The position numbers and the translations under genes were made by a program. This document shows, one piece after another, positions 14,174-22,860 of a stretch of 54,391 nt of DNA (the stretch's first letter is position 1; each line of letters opens with the position of its first letter). The notes under the pieces were generated by a model. The model made no database searches and was not told the origin of the DNA. It worked only from the letters and a program-made list of their open reading frames with translations. Source of the stretch: Egibacteraceae bacterium (GTDB lineage Bacteria; Actinomycetota; Nitriliruptoria; Euzebyales; Egibacteraceae); contig DATLGH010000068.1 of the NCBI GenBank assembly GCA_035540635.1, positions 1-54,391 of the forward strand. The letters run 5' to 3'.

Positions 14174-15363
14174 CCGCTGCGGCGGCGGACCCCGCTACCC
14201 GCACCCGGCCCCGCGGCCGGCGGGGCGCCGCGTCCGCGGGACGCGAGGAAGGCGGGGTGGTCGACGCGGTCGCGCTCGCCGAGGTGCGCGCGGCGCTCGC
14301 CGCCGGCGCGTCCCCGGCGGCCGCCCTCACCGCGGCCCTCAGCCGCGGGGAGCGCGGCGCCGCCGGCGGGCTCCCGGCCCGGCTGCGCGCCGGCCATTCG
14401 CTGGCTGACCTCGCCGAGCGCGTCGAGACCGGTGACCCCGCCGCTGACCTCCTCGTGCGCGCGCTGGGCGTCGCCGAGCGCACCGGCACGGGCGGCGCCG
14501 CCGCGGTCGAGCAGGCCCTCGCGGCCGCCCGCGACGAGGCTGACCTCGCCCGGCTGCTGCGCAGCCGCACCGTGCAGGCGCGGGGCACGGCCGTGGTCCT
14601 CTCCGCCGTCCCGGTCCTCGCCTGGGTCGCGCTCGTGGCCGCCGACGGGGCCGCGCTCGCCTTCTACGCCACTCCCCTCGGCGCGCTCACCGGCGGGTTG
14701 GCGCTCACCCTCGCCGGCCTCGGACAGTGGTGCTCGCGACGCCTGGTCGCCGCCGCCGGGCGTGCGGGGGCCGTCGCCGACCCGCTCACGCCCCGCCCGG
14801 TTCCGCGCGACGCCAACCGGATGGCCGTCCTCGGCCTGCCTGCGTTCGTCATCGCCGGCGTCGCCTGGGGGCTGACCACGGGCCTCGTCGTCGCCGCCGT
14901 CGCCGTCGCGGTCGGCGCCCGCCGCCCGCAATCGGGCACGGGGGCGTCCGGCGGCGGCGGCGCGGCCGAGACCGTGGAGCTCGTCGCCGTCGCGCTCACC
15001 GCCGGGTTGCCCGCCCCGGCGGCGGTGTCCGCCGTCGTGCCGCTCGCGCCGCCGGCGGCGCGCGGGCCGCTCGGCGACGCCGCCCGGCGGCTGCGCAGCG
15101 GCTGGGACCCCGAGGCGGCGTTCGCCGACACCGGCCTCGGGGCGCTCGGGGCGACCCTCGGGGTCACAGAGCGCTGGGGCGCCCCGGCCGCTCCGGCGCT
15201 CCGCCGCCTGGCCGAGGACCTGCGCGCCGATCGCCGCGCGGCGGTCGAGGAGGCCGCCGAGCGCACCCAGCTCACCCTGATCTTCCCCACCACCCTGCTG
15301 ACGCTGCCCGCCTTCGTGCTCGGCGTCGTCCCACCGCTGTTGTGGACGGCGTTCGCCGGATGA
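14170..15363 (+). CDS. TadB-TadC fusion, tad pilus inner-membrane platform
   Basis: A 397-residue membrane protein that appears to join TadB and TadC, which are usually two genes. The first type II secretion F domain (about 30-140) runs VDAVALAEVRAALAAGASPAAALTAAL to QARGT. Three membrane segments follow (VVLSAVPVLAWVALVAADG; LGALTGGLALTLAGLG; MAVLGLPAFVIAGVAW...VVAAVAVAVG). A second F domain (ETVELVAVALTAGLPAPAAVSAVV to ERTQLTLIFP) and a last helix FVLGVVPPLLWTAF complete it. The GTG at 14170 overlaps the tadA stop. Proteins of the platform recruit the TadA ATPase. The split into separate TadB and TadC in related genomes is from memory; the single uninterrupted frame here is seen directly. 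Confidence 0.85.
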   Translation: MTAAAADPATRTRPRGRRGAASAGREEGGVVDAVALAEVRAALAAGASPAAALTAALSRGERGAAGGLPARLRAGHSLADLAERVETGDPAADLLVRALGVAERTGTGGAAAVEQALAAARDEADLARLLRSRTVQARGTAVVLSAVPVLAWVALVAADGAALAFYATPLGALTGGLALTLAGLGQWCSRRLVAAAGRAGAVADPLTPRPVPRDANRMAVLGLPAFVIAGVAWGLTTGLVVAAVAVAVGARRPQSGTGASGGGGAAETVELVAVALTAGLPAPAAVSAVVPLAPPAARGPLGDAARRLRSGWDPEAAFADTGLGALGATLGVTERWGAPAAPALRRLAEDLRADRRAAVEEAAERTQLTLIFPTTLLTLPAFVLGVVPPLLWTAFAG

Positions 15364-15397
15364 GGACCGCGTCGGCCCGATCCTCCAAGGAGGAACC

Positions 15398-15679
15398 ATG
15401 CACCGCATGAGCAACGCCGTCACCGCCACCGCCGTCCGCACGCGCATGACCGCGTCCGCGCTCGGCGACCGCCTCGCCGCGGGCGCCCAACGCCGGCTCG
15501 ACCGCCTGCGAGGGGAACCGGAGGCCGGGGCCCAGGCCGCCGAGTACGCCATGCTCGGCGGCGTCGGCGCCGCCACCTGCGGCACCCTCGTCATCCTCAT
15601 GAAGGACAAGGGCACCCTGGAGACGCTCGTCAAGGGCCTCTTCAAGGGTCTCGCCGAGCTCGTCACGAAGTGGTTCTGA
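15398..15679 (+). CDS. Flp-type pilin-like protein (DUF4244-like)
   Basis: A 93-residue small protein. After a basic N-terminus of about 45 residues it has the class III pilin signature: PEAGAQAAEYAMLGGVGAATCGTLVILM, in which the glutamate and tyrosine pair (AEYA) and the following hydrophobic helix match Flp and DUF4244 pilins. Cleavage by a prepilin peptidase would occur near GAQ. No tadV/prepilin peptidase gene is in the cluster. The ribosome binding site AGGAGG is ideal, which fits a highly translated structural subunit. The hydrophilic tail (KGLFKGLAELVTKWF) is amphipathic. It is the likely main pilus subunit of this tad system. Confidence 0.82.
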   Translation: MHRMSNAVTATAVRTRMTASALGDRLAAGAQRRLDRLRGEPEAGAQAAEYAMLGGVGAATCGTLVILMKDKGTLETLVKGLFKGLAELVTKWF

Positions 15680-16101
15680 GCCGCCGGGCGCGTGCGCGCA
15701 GCGGCAGGGGAGGTGCCGGGCGCTCCGGCGCCTCCCCGCACGCCGGCGCCGAGCGGGGCAGTCAGACGCTCGAGTTCGCGCTCACCATCCCCTTCGTCGT
15801 GCTTCTGCTCGTGCTCGTGCTCCACGCGGGCCTGCTCGCCGTAGACCTCGTGGCAGCCCACCACCTCGCGCGCGAGGCGGCACGCGTGGCGGCCGTCGGC
15901 GACGACGAGGCTGTGCGGGAGCGGGCACGCGCCGCCGCCGGCAGCCGTCCCGTCGAGGTCACGCTGTCCCCCCCCGCGGGCAGGCGCGAGCCCGGCGATG
16001 TCGTCACCGCGCACCTGCGCCTGCGCAGCCGCGGGTTCGCGCCGTTCGGCGTCGAGATGTGGCTGCCGGCCGAGGCGAGCATGCGCGTGGAGGACCGGTG
16101 A
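15670..16101 (+). CDS. TadE-family pseudopilin-like protein
   Basis: A 143-residue protein starting at a GTG that overlaps the end of the pilin gene. After an Arg/Ser/Gly-rich cytoplasmic leader, SQTLEFALTIPFVVLLLVLVLHAGLLAVDLVAAHHLAREAARVAAVG is the TadE signature: a Glu at +5 of the processed helix and an Arg-Glu-Ala-Ala-Arg tail. The C-terminal half is a small beta-rich extracellular domain. TadE proteins are minor pilins of the tad apparatus. It ends overlapping the next gene (GTGA), consistent with coupled translation. Confidence 0.85.
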   Translation: MVLSRRARARSGRGGAGRSGASPHAGAERGSQTLEFALTIPFVVLLLVLVLHAGLLAVDLVAAHHLAREAARVAAVGDDEAVRERARAAAGSRPVEVTLSPPAGRREPGDVVTAHLRLRSRGFAPFGVEMWLPAEASMRVEDR

Positions 16102-16700
16102 TATCCCGCGCCGGCCGCTGCGAGCGAGGTGGCGTCGCGCTGCTGACCCTGCTCGCCGCGATGGTCTGCACCGCCGTCGCGCTCGCGCTCGTGGCGGCGG
16201 CTGTCGACGTGGCGCACACGGCGGCGCGGGGGCGCGCTGCGGCCGACGCAGCCGCCCTCGCGGCGGCCGGCGCGTCCCCGCTCGCCGGCGGCGACGGCGA
16301 CGCCCTCGCCGCCGGGCGCCGCCTGGCCGTCGCGAACGGCGCCAGGCTCGTCGCCTGCTGCACGGCCACGGATGTGCCGGGCGTCGCCCGGTCCGACCCC
16401 GACCGGCGGGCGTCGCCCTGGCCGGCCGGCCGGCGACCCACCGGCGGGCCCCCGGGGCGCGACCGCGCCTGGCAACCGTCCCCCGTCAGCGTGGTGGAGG
16501 TCGCCGTGACGCCGCGGCTGCGGGCGCTGCGGGGACTCGAGCTGCGGGCTCGCGCCGCTGCGGGCCTTCGCCCCGCGGACGGCCCGGCCCCGCTGCCCCC
16601 GCTGGTCTCGCGGCGCGAGGCCCTGTCGGCGCGAGTCCCGCGCCCGCCGCCGGAAGGACGCGATGGCCGGCGGGCCGCGACGATCACCCGCATCCCCTGA
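16098..16700 (+). CDS. TadE/TadG-like secretion-neighbourhood protein
   Basis: A 200-residue protein starting with GTG at 16098, overlapping the TadE stop. The N-terminal GVALLTLLAAMVCTAVALALVAAAVDVAHTAARGRAAADAAALAAAG region is the conserved core of the actinobacterial Rv3654c-like TadE/TadG proteins: one membrane helix followed by the ADAAALAAA motif. The rest is a Pro/Arg-rich extracellular domain with a paired CC (residues 92-93). It is the last gene of the pilus operon. Its exact role in pilus assembly is not known. Confidence 0.8.
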   Translation: MISRAGRCERGGVALLTLLAAMVCTAVALALVAAAVDVAHTAARGRAAADAAALAAAGASPLAGGDGDALAAGRRLAVANGARLVACCTATDVPGVARSDPDRRASPWPAGRRPTGGPPGRDRAWQPSPVSVVEVAVTPRLRALRGLELRARAAAGLRPADGPAPLPPLVSRREALSARVPRPPPEGRDGRRAATITRIP

Positions 16701-16791
16701 GGCGACGTGTGCGAAAGCCGCCCGAAAGCGCATCCGCGACCGCGTCGCAATCGTTGTTCCTCCTGTAGAGGCGGTGTCCGACTGGTCCAGT

Positions 16792-16818
16792 CCCCTTTTC
16801 CGGGGGGCGCGCTAGAGT
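16792..16818 (+). promoter_or_regulatory. Small hairpin and TAGAGT -10-like box before the sortase gene
   Basis: In the 167-base gap after the pilus operon, CCCC (16792-16795) can pair with GGGG (16802-16805), which could end the tad transcript. TAGAGT at 16813-16818 is a plausible -10 box, 50 bases before the sortase ATG. No good -35 is visible. Confidence 0.3.
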
Positions 16819-16867
16819 TGGTCGGGGTTCCGCCACCCACGGCTCCTGCTATGGAAAGCGCTGCTCG

Positions 16868-17635
16868 ATGAACTACGCCGCACCGCCTCCTCCCGCCGGC
16901 GGGGGGCTCAACACGTCGCCGCCGCTCGGGAACGACCGACCGTCCGAGGGCGGCCGGGTCGCCTCCGTGATCGACGCGTTGCGCACGCGCCCCGCCGCTC
17001 GCCGCGCGCTCTCGACGCTGTCGATCGTCCTGTTCCTCGCCGGCGCGGGGATGTTCGCCTTTCCGTTCGCCACCGACATCTACGCCGACCGCTGGCTGCA
17101 GCGCCCGCTGGAGGACAAGTTCGGCACCGACGAGCTGCGCGACCAGTACGCGAACCGCGCCGTGCGGACCGGCGATCCGCTCACCCGGATCATCATCCCG
17201 AGGCTCGGCGTCGACGCCATGGTCGTCGAGGGCACGTCGCAGGCGGCCCTGCGGGCCGGTGCGGGGCACTACCCGAACACGCCGCTGCCCGGCGAGGCGG
17301 GCAACGTCGCCATCGCCGGGCACCGCGTCACCTACGGCAGGCCCTTCAACCGCATGGACGAGCTGCGGGTCGGCGACGAGATCAAGCTCGAGACGCCGCT
17401 GGCGATGCACACCTACAAGGTCATCGCGCATCCTCCCGGCGCGTCCGCCCCGTGCCCGAACGGCGCGTGCTGGGTTACCCACCCACACGACTGGAGCGTC
17501 GTCGACCAGGCGCCCGGGTCGATCCTCACCCTCACCACCTGCCACCCGAAGGGCTCGGCCGAACAGCGGTTGATCCTGCGGGCCGAGCTCGTCGAAAGCG
17601 TCGACCGGGGACCGTCCGCCGCGATGGGCGGCTGA
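16868..17635 (+). CDS. srtE: Class E sortase
   Basis: A 255-residue membrane-anchored transpeptidase. A cytoplasmic Pro/Gly-rich leader is followed by a membrane helix at about 48-68 (LSTLSIVLFLAGAGMFAFPF). The catalytic beta-barrel has H152 (AGHRVTYG), C225 (TLTTC) and R234 (EQRLIL), giving the complete sortase triad. Actinobacterial class E sortases join surface proteins carrying an LAxTG-type signal to the wall. Two further cysteines (C196, C201) in the loop before the active site could form a disulfide. The next gene begins 8 bases downstream and should be co-transcribed. No LPxTG or LAxTG substrate is encoded nearby. Confidence 0.92.
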   Translation: MNYAAPPPPAGGGLNTSPPLGNDRPSEGGRVASVIDALRTRPAARRALSTLSIVLFLAGAGMFAFPFATDIYADRWLQRPLEDKFGTDELRDQYANRAVRTGDPLTRIIIPRLGVDAMVVEGTSQAALRAGAGHYPNTPLPGEAGNVAIAGHRVTYGRPFNRMDELRVGDEIKLETPLAMHTYKVIAHPPGASAPCPNGACWVTHPHDWSVVDQAPGSILTLTTCHPKGSAEQRLILRAELVESVDRGPSAAMGG

Positions 17636-17642
17636 CACCTCG

Positions 17643-18818
17643 ATGACGGAGGCAACCGGCCTTCCCCGCCCGGCGCTGCGGGTCTGCTACGCCCTCCTCG
17701 CGCTCGCGCTGTCCGCCGGTTGGCTCGTCGCCGCCGCCCTGCCCGCGAGGGCGGCGGTGAGCTGGGGGGTGGAGAGTCCGGTGCCGGGCGAGAACGTGCA
17801 GGGCTCGTTCTCCGTCACCGCCTTCGTCGAGTCCTTCCAGACCGACCGCCCCCAGGCGGTGCGCGTGCGGCTCCGCCACCGGGACCAGTCCGAAGGCGAC
17901 GTCCGCAACCTCCAGATGCAGGGCGAGTCCGACACCGGGCGGCCCGGTGTCCGGCGCAGCACCTGGACCGGCCCGGCGTTCAACGTCGAGTCCTACCGCA
18001 ACGGCACGTACGTCGTCGAGGCGTCGGTCGTGAGCAGCCTCTACCCCGACGGGTCGCCGTGGCAGGGCCACGACGTCGTCGTCGACTCGCCGCCCACGGC
18101 GAAGATCGAGACCGTCCGGGTGTCCGACGCCGCACGCCGCAAGGTCGAGGTGCGCTGGCTGCGCTCGTCCGGTCCCGCCGAGGACCACGTGCGCTACGTG
18201 GTCCAGCGCGCCACGGGCGGCGGCGAGTTCGCCGATGTCCACAGCGCCGTGCCGGTGGGGGCGCTCTCCCACATCGACACGGTCCCCGCGTACGGCGATT
18301 TCCGCTACCGCGTGAAGTCGGTGCGCACCGCCGCGGACGGCAGCGAGCGGGAGGTCGTGTCCGAGCCGCGCGGCGTGACGGTGAAGGAGGACGCCTCGGG
18401 GCGCCCCGAGAACGAGGGCGGCACGATCGACGGTCCCCTCGGGGGCAGCGGCGAGAACCCGGAGGGGACCGCTCCGCCGCCGTCGCCGTCCGGGAACACC
18501 AGCGCGCCGCGACTGTCGCTGTCACCAGGCAGCGGCGGAGGGGCAAGCGGAGGTGGTCGCACGAGCGGTCGTGCGCAGGTGCCCACGGTGTCCCCGCCCA
18601 ACGCGAACAGCACCTTCGAGGAGACCCTCGACTACGGGGTGCCCGTCCCGCAGTGGGAGGAGGAGCAGATCGCCGACGGCGGAGGATTCGACGACGAGGG
18701 GACACTCACCGTCTTCGGCGGTCGCGAGCTCTCGAGCGAGCAGGTGCTGCCGCCGATCGCCGCCGGCCTCGTGCTCACCCTCGGTGGCCTCCACATCCGC
18801 CGGTTCCTCAACGCCTGA
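17643..18818 (+). CDS. Exported Fn3-like surface protein with C-terminal membrane helix
   Basis: A 391-residue protein. The signal peptide runs to about residue 38 (LALALSAGWLVAAALPARAA). Two beta-sandwich regions follow. The first (about 40-140) has the SPVPGENVQGSFSVTAFVES pattern of Ig-like domains. The second (about 145-245) resembles a fibronectin type III domain (VEVRWLRSSGPAEDHVRYVVQRATGGGEF). A long Gly/Ser/Pro linker leads to a terminal hydrophobic segment, LPPIAAGLVLTLGGLHIRRFL. The C-terminus is like a sorting signal in layout but lacks an LPxTG or LAxTG box; VLPPIAAG is the nearest. It may be a partner or unconventional substrate of the adjacent sortase, or simply membrane-anchored. 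Confidence 0.65.
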   Translation: MTEATGLPRPALRVCYALLALALSAGWLVAAALPARAAVSWGVESPVPGENVQGSFSVTAFVESFQTDRPQAVRVRLRHRDQSEGDVRNLQMQGESDTGRPGVRRSTWTGPAFNVESYRNGTYVVEASVVSSLYPDGSPWQGHDVVVDSPPTAKIETVRVSDAARRKVEVRWLRSSGPAEDHVRYVVQRATGGGEFADVHSAVPVGALSHIDTVPAYGDFRYRVKSVRTAADGSEREVVSEPRGVTVKEDASGRPENEGGTIDGPLGGSGENPEGTAPPPSPSGNTSAPRLSLSPGSGGGASGGGRTSGRAQVPTVSPPNANSTFEETLDYGVPVPQWEEEQIADGGGFDDEGTLTVFGGRELSSEQVLPPIAAGLVLTLGGLHIRRFLNA

Positions 18819-18834
18819 CTGTCACGTGCGGTCG

Positions 18835-18856
18835 TGCGGGGCATGACCGCCCCGCA
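18835..18856. terminator. Bidirectional hairpin between convergent genes
   Basis: TGCGGGG (18835-18841) pairs perfectly with CCCCGCA (18850-18856) around an 8-base loop. It lies between the stop of the surface protein (18818) and the stop of the helicase on the other strand (18871), where a shared terminator is expected. Confidence 0.5.
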
Positions 18857-18870
18857 TGAGCGCATGGGCG

Positions 18871-21201
18871 TCAGCTCGCCCGCCGGTGTGCCAGGGCGCG
18901 CTCGGTGAGCACCGCCTCGAGGAGGGCCACGGCCCCGCGCTTGTCGAGTGGGGAGTTGCCGTTGCCGCACTTCGGTGACTGCACGCACGACGGGCAGCCG
19001 TCCGCGCAGGCGCAGGCGGCCACGGCGGCGAGCGTTGCGCGCAGGTGCGCGTCGTCGCTGCGAAAGCCTCGCTCGGTGATGCCCGCCCCGCCGGGATAGC
19101 CGTCGTAGATGAAGACCGTCGCCTCGTTCGTGTCGGGGTGCCAGGCCGTCGACACCCCGCCGATGTCCCAGCGGTCGCACATCGCGAACAGCGGCAGCAG
19201 CCCGATCGCGGCGTGCTCGGCGGCGTGGGCGGCGCCCGCGACCCGTTCGGCGGTGACCCCCGCGTCGGCGAGGACGCCGTCGGGGATCGTAAGCCACAGT
19301 CCCTGCGTCACGAGGTGGAGGCGGGGCAGGTCGAGGTCGACGACCCCGAGCGACGCGTTCGTGAAGATGCGCCGGCGCTCGTATGCGAGCACCTGGCTCG
19401 ACACCTCGACGCGGCCGCGGTGCATGCGGCAACGCCCCCAGTCGGCGACCTCGTCGACGGCCAGGACGGCGATGTCGGTGTCGGTGCGCGGCTGGGTGTA
19501 GGTGTCGCCGTTGTCGGGTTCCGCGACGGCGACACGGGCGCGAAGGTCGAGGTCGCGGATCCGGTAGCTCTGTCCCTGGTGGAGGTACACCGCCCCGGTG
19601 TGCACGGTGCGGTAGGCGCGGGCCTCGTCGACGTCGCCGATCAGCGCGCCGGTGTCGCCGTCGACGATCGCGAACGGCGGTCCGCCGGCGCTGCGGATCG
19701 AGACGTCGGCGGCCGGTGACGCGCGCCCGGACGCGTAGAGGCGCCCGCCGCGCTCGCGCAGGCGACCGCATGCGACCTCCTCGGCGAGCAGCGCTGGAAG
19801 GTCGGCCGGCGCGAACACCGCTTCGTCGGGTGACAGCGGCAGCTCCCCTGCCGCGCAGCGCAGGTGGGGCAGGAGCACGTAGGGGTTGGTGACGTCGACG
19901 ACGGCTGCCTCCAGGGGCCGCGTCCAGAGCTGGTCGGGGTTGGCGAGCAGGTAGTGGTCGAGCGGGTTGTCCTCGGCCACGAACACGACCGTCGCCTCGC
20001 GGCCGCGCCGGCCCGCGCGGCCCGCCTGCTGCCACAGCGACGCAACCGTGCCCGGCCAGCCCGCGATGACCACCGCGTCGAGGGAGCCCACGTCGACGCC
20101 GAGCTCGAGCGCGTCGGTCGCGGCCACGCCGCGGATGCTGCCGTCGAGCAGCCCCCGCTCGACCGCTCGGCGCTCCTCGGGCAGGTAGCCCGCCCGGTAG
20201 GCGAGCACCGCCTTGTCGGCGGGTGGGGGGAGCATCCTGCGGGCGGTCGCCGCCACGATCTCCGCGGCCTTGCGCGACTTCACGAAGGCCAGCGTGGCCG
20301 GCCCCTCGTCGACGAGTCCTGCGAGCAGGTCGGCGGACTCGGCGAGGGTCGAACGCCGTGCGCCCGAGGCCACGTCGGTGAGGGGCGGTTCCCACAGGCC
20401 CAACGTGACCGGGGGGCGCGGCGACCCGTCGCGCACCACCTCGGCGACCTGCAGGCCGGTGAGGTTGGCGGCGTGCTCGGCGGGGTTGCCGATGGTCGCG
20501 CTCGCGAGCACGAACACCGGCCCGCGCCCCGACCGGCCGGGACCCGACGAGTAGTGCTCGGCGAGACGGCGCAGGCGGCGCAGGATCGCCGCAACGTGGG
20601 AGCCGAAGACGCCGCGCGCGACGTGGCACTCGTCGACGATGACGAGCGCGAGCCGGCGGAGGAAGTCGGCCCAGCGCCGGTGTGCGGGCAGGATGCCGAC
20701 GTGGAGCATGTCGGGGTTCGTCAGCACGACGTTGGCGGTGCGCCGCACCGCCTCGCGGTCGCCCCGCGGCGTGTCACCGTCGTAGGTAGCCGCACGGACG
20801 TGGGGAACGCGGAAGGCCCGCAACGCCCGCAGCTGGTCGTGGCCGAGGGCCTTCGTCGGCGCGAGGTAGAGCGCGGTCGCACGGTCGTCGCGCACGAGGG
20901 TTTCGAGCAGCGGGAGCTGGTAGCACAGGCTCTTGCCGCTCGCGGTGCCCGTCGCGACGATCACCGACCGCCCCGAGCGCACGTGTTCGAGCGCCTCCGC
21001 CTGATGAGTGTAGAGTGACCCCACTCCGGCCAGTGACAACCGCCCCGGCAGCGGCTCGGGCAGGTCCCCGGGCAGTGGTGCCGTACGGGCGGCACGGGCC
21101 GGCAGATGGTGCACCGAGGCCAGCCGTGGCCGGCCGTCGGCAGCTGGGGAGGCGTCAGCCAACGCCGCGTCGAGATGACGCAGCAGCGTTTCGGCGTCCA
21201 C
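18871..21201 (-). CDS. DEAD/DEAH-box helicase of the MrfA/Hrq1 type
   Basis: A superfamily 2 helicase of about 776 residues. Q-like and Walker A regions are seen in [30 protein letters not shown], Walker B in [11 protein letters not shown], motif III in LASATIGNP, and motifs V and VI in [11 protein letters not shown] and [10 protein letters not shown]. The C-terminal domain has four cysteines in [19 protein letters not shown], the zinc-binding cluster of MrfA, which repairs mitomycin adducts and cross-links in Bacillus. It belongs to the helicase/secretion-neighbourhood family that accompanies tad genes in actinobacteria. A GTG at 21201 gives the best N-terminus; an ATG at 21303 would add 34 poorly conserved residues and overlap the divergent STAS gene. 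Confidence 0.88.
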   Translation of the reverse strand: MDAETLLRHLDAALADASPAADGRPRLASVHHLPARAARTAPLPGDLPEPLPGRLSLAGVGSLYTHQAEALEHVRSGRSVIVATGTASGKSLCYQLPLLETLVRDDRATALYLAPTKALGHDQLRALRAFRVPHVRAATYDGDTPRGDREAVRRTANVVLTNPDMLHVGILPAHRRWADFLRRLALVIVDECHVARGVFGSHVAAILRRLRRLAEHYSSGPGRSGRGPVFVLASATIGNPAEHAANLTGLQVAEVVRDGSPRPPVTLGLWEPPLTDVASGARRSTLAESADLLAGLVDEGPATLAFVKSRKAAEIVAATARRMLPPPADKAVLAYRAGYLPEERRAVERGLLDGSIRGVAATDALELGVDVGSLDAVVIAGWPGTVASLWQQAGRAGRRGREATVVFVAEDNPLDHYLLANPDQLWTRPLEAAVVDVTNPYVLLPHLRCAAGELPLSPDEAVFAPADLPALLAEEVACGRLRERGGRLYASGRASPAADVSIRSAGGPPFAIVDGDTGALIGDVDEARAYRTVHTGAVYLHQGQSYRIRDLDLRARVAVAEPDNGDTYTQPRTDTDIAVLAVDEVADWGRCRMHRGRVEVSSQVLAYERRRIFTNASLGVVDLDLPRLHLVTQGLWLTIPDGVLADAGVTAERVAGAAHAAEHAAIGLLPLFAMCDRWDIGGVSTAWHPDTNEATVFIYDGYPGGAGITERGFRSDDAHLRATLAAVAACACADGCPSCVQSPKCGNGNSPLDKRGAVALLEAVLTERALAHRRAS

Positions 21202-21325
21202 AGCCTGCAGACTAGTCCGCGCAACAGGGTTTCGCCCCCCGCGGCGCCGGGCAGGCTCGCGGCACGTGTCCGCCTTGGCGGCGCCATCCCATGGTGCCAT
21301 CATGAAGTCGAGCCGAGGAGCCTCC

Positions 21326-21664
21326 GTGGAGCTGTCGCTTGATCATCGCAAGGAAGGGGAGCGCACCGTACTCGAGGTGGGCGGTGAGGTGGACGTCTAC
21401 ACGGCCCCGAAGCTGCGGGAGAAGCTCGTCGAGCTCGTCGGCGAGGGGCACCATCAGATCATCGTCGACATGACCAAGGTCGAGTTCCTCGACTCCACAG
21501 GCCTCGGCGTGCTCGTCGGCGGCCTGAAGCGGGTCCGCTCGCACGACGGAAGCCTCTCCCTCGTCTGCAACCAGGAGCGGATCCTCAAGATCTTCCGCAT
21601 CACCGGGCTGACGAAGGTCTTCCCGATCCACGACTCCCTTGACGAGGCGCTCCAGGAATCGTGA
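21326..21664 (+). CDS. STAS-domain anti-sigma factor antagonist
   Basis: A 112-residue single STAS domain of the SpoIIAA/RsbV type. [19 protein letters not shown] is the conserved first half, and [19 protein letters not shown] contains the serine (in DSTG) that the partner kinase phosphorylates. In its unphosphorylated form it should bind and sequester the anti-sigma kinase encoded next. The GTG at 21326 is preceded by GAGGAG (21316-21321), which supports this start over the upstream ATG at 21302. It overlaps the next gene by four bases. No sigma factor gene is present in the operon. Confidence 0.92.
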   Translation: MELSLDHRKEGERTVLEVGGEVDVYTAPKLREKLVELVGEGHHQIIVDMTKVEFLDSTGLGVLVGGLKRVRSHDGSLSLVCNQERILKIFRITGLTKVFPIHDSLDEALQES

Positions 21665-22104
21665 AGGCGGAGCATACGGAGGTCGAGCTGCACCTGCCCC
21701 CCAACGTGCAGTACGTCGGGCTCGCCCGGCTGGTCGTCACGGTCGCCGCGCGGCAGGCGGGCATGGCGGACGAGCGCGTCGAGGATCTCAAGATCGCGGT
21801 CAGCGAGGCGACGACGAACGCCATCATGGCGCACCGTCGCAGCGCCCAGCCGCGCCAGGTCGTGCTCGCGTTCGGTCCGACCGAGAACGACACGTTCGGG
21901 GTGACGATCATCGACACCGGCCCCGGCTTCGACCCCCTGCCACCCGATGCCCACGACGGGCGGGACTGGCAGGAGGAGAGCGGTCTCGGGGTCACGCTCA
22001 TCCGGGGACTGGCCGACGACGTCGAGTTCGTGCGCGGTGAGGGCATGCGGGTGAACATGCACTTCGCCGTCGGGCTTTCCGCGAACGGCCACGACGCCGG
22101 CTGA
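21661..22104 (+). CDS. RsbW/SpoIIAB-type anti-sigma factor serine kinase
   Basis: A 147-residue GHKL ATPase. The N box is [12 protein letters not shown], the G1 box is IIDTGPGF, and the G2 box is [11 protein letters not shown], as in anti-sigma kinases. It should phosphorylate the antagonist encoded just upstream and bind a SigB- or SigF-type sigma factor located elsewhere. The GTG at 21661 overlaps the stop of the STAS gene, so the pair is translationally coupled and made in fixed ratio. The C-terminal 15 residues are not conserved in the family. Confidence 0.9.
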   Translation: MKAEHTEVELHLPPNVQYVGLARLVVTVAARQAGMADERVEDLKIAVSEATTNAIMAHRRSAQPRQVVLAFGPTENDTFGVTIIDTGPGFDPLPPDAHDGRDWQEESGLGVTLIRGLADDVEFVRGEGMRVNMHFAVGLSANGHDAG

Positions 22105-22175
22105 GGTGGACGGCTGGCAGGCAGAAGGCGGCCCCGCCACCGCCGACGGTGCCGGAGACGAGGAGCGGGCGCGCA

Positions 22176-22790
22176 GTGGACGAGCGCATCGCGAGCACCG
22201 TGGCCGCCTACGACGAGGCGGCCGAGGCCTACCAGGAGCAGATGAGCGAGCGGCGGCCGCTCGACGCGGTGCGCAAGTTCGCCGGCATGGCGGGACGGGG
22301 CGCGCGCGTGCTCGACGTCGCCTGCGGGCCCGTGCTGGACGTGCGGGCGCTGCGTGACGCCGGCCTGAAGGTCGTCGCCGGCGACCGCTCGCACGAGTCG
22401 ATGCGGATCGGCAAGATCCTGTTCCCCAAGGGCGCGCTGGCCCGCTGGGACTTCCGCCGCCTGCCGTTCGCCGACGACACCTTCGGGGGCGTGTGGGCGC
22501 ACGCCGCCCTCCAGCACCTGCCGCGGGCACAGATGCGCGCCGGGCTCGCGGAGCTGCGGCGCGTGCAGGCCAGCGGGCCCATCTTCGTGGGCTTCCGCGA
22601 GGGCTCCGACGACCTCGAACCCGTCGAGGATCCGCCCGCCGGGACGGTGTATGTGACGACCGTGTCCGCCGACGAGCTCCGTGCGCTGCTCCTCGACGCC
22701 GGCTACGTCGAGGTCGAGGTCGACGTCCGCCCCGACCTCAACGGCCGCCCGGCGTCGTGGCTGTACGGCTTCGGCCGCCTCCGGACCTAG
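22176..22790 (+). CDS. Class I SAM-dependent methyltransferase
   Basis: A 204-residue protein with the methyltransferase type 11 pattern. VLDVACGPVLDVRAL is the glycine-rich SAM loop, VVAGDRSHESM the acidic second motif, and FRRLPFADDTFGGVWAHAALQHL the post-motif region typical of small-molecule methyltransferases. In motif I, GxGxG is reduced to ACGPVLD, so SAM binding should be tested rather than assumed. The GTG at 22176 follows GAGGAG at 22161-22166. It may be the third gene of the STAS/RsbW operon, with a gap of 71 bases. Substrate unknown. Confidence 0.78.
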   Translation: MDERIASTVAAYDEAAEAYQEQMSERRPLDAVRKFAGMAGRGARVLDVACGPVLDVRALRDAGLKVVAGDRSHESMRIGKILFPKGALARWDFRRLPFADDTFGGVWAHAALQHLPRAQMRAGLAELRRVQASGPIFVGFREGSDDLEPVEDPPAGTVYVTTVSADELRALLLDAGYVEVEVDVRPDLNGRPASWLYGFGRLRT

Positions 22791-22860
22791 CGCTCAGGCG
22801 GCGAGGCGGCAGCGCGAGGCCGGCGCTGCGGGGGCTCCAAGCGGCGAAGCGGCAGCGTGA
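22791..22860 (-). repeat. Two degenerate copies of the 36-bp-type hairpin repeat
   Basis: Read on the minus strand, this gap between the convergent methyltransferase and mrpG genes has the loop-like sequences GCCGCTTCGCCGCTTG and GCCGCCTCGCCGCCTG, 43 bases apart. The second is framed by GCGCT and AGCGC. These resemble the conserved 16-base loop of the repeats at 11849 and 23187 but are diverged. As the 3' end of the mrp operon lies here, a terminator role is possible. Confidence 0.5.

Noticed and set aside
13438-16014. Long minus-strand frame across the tad operon
   Set aside because: It is the complement of tadA, tadBC and tadE. No domain is recognisable and no start or ribosome binding site is evident.
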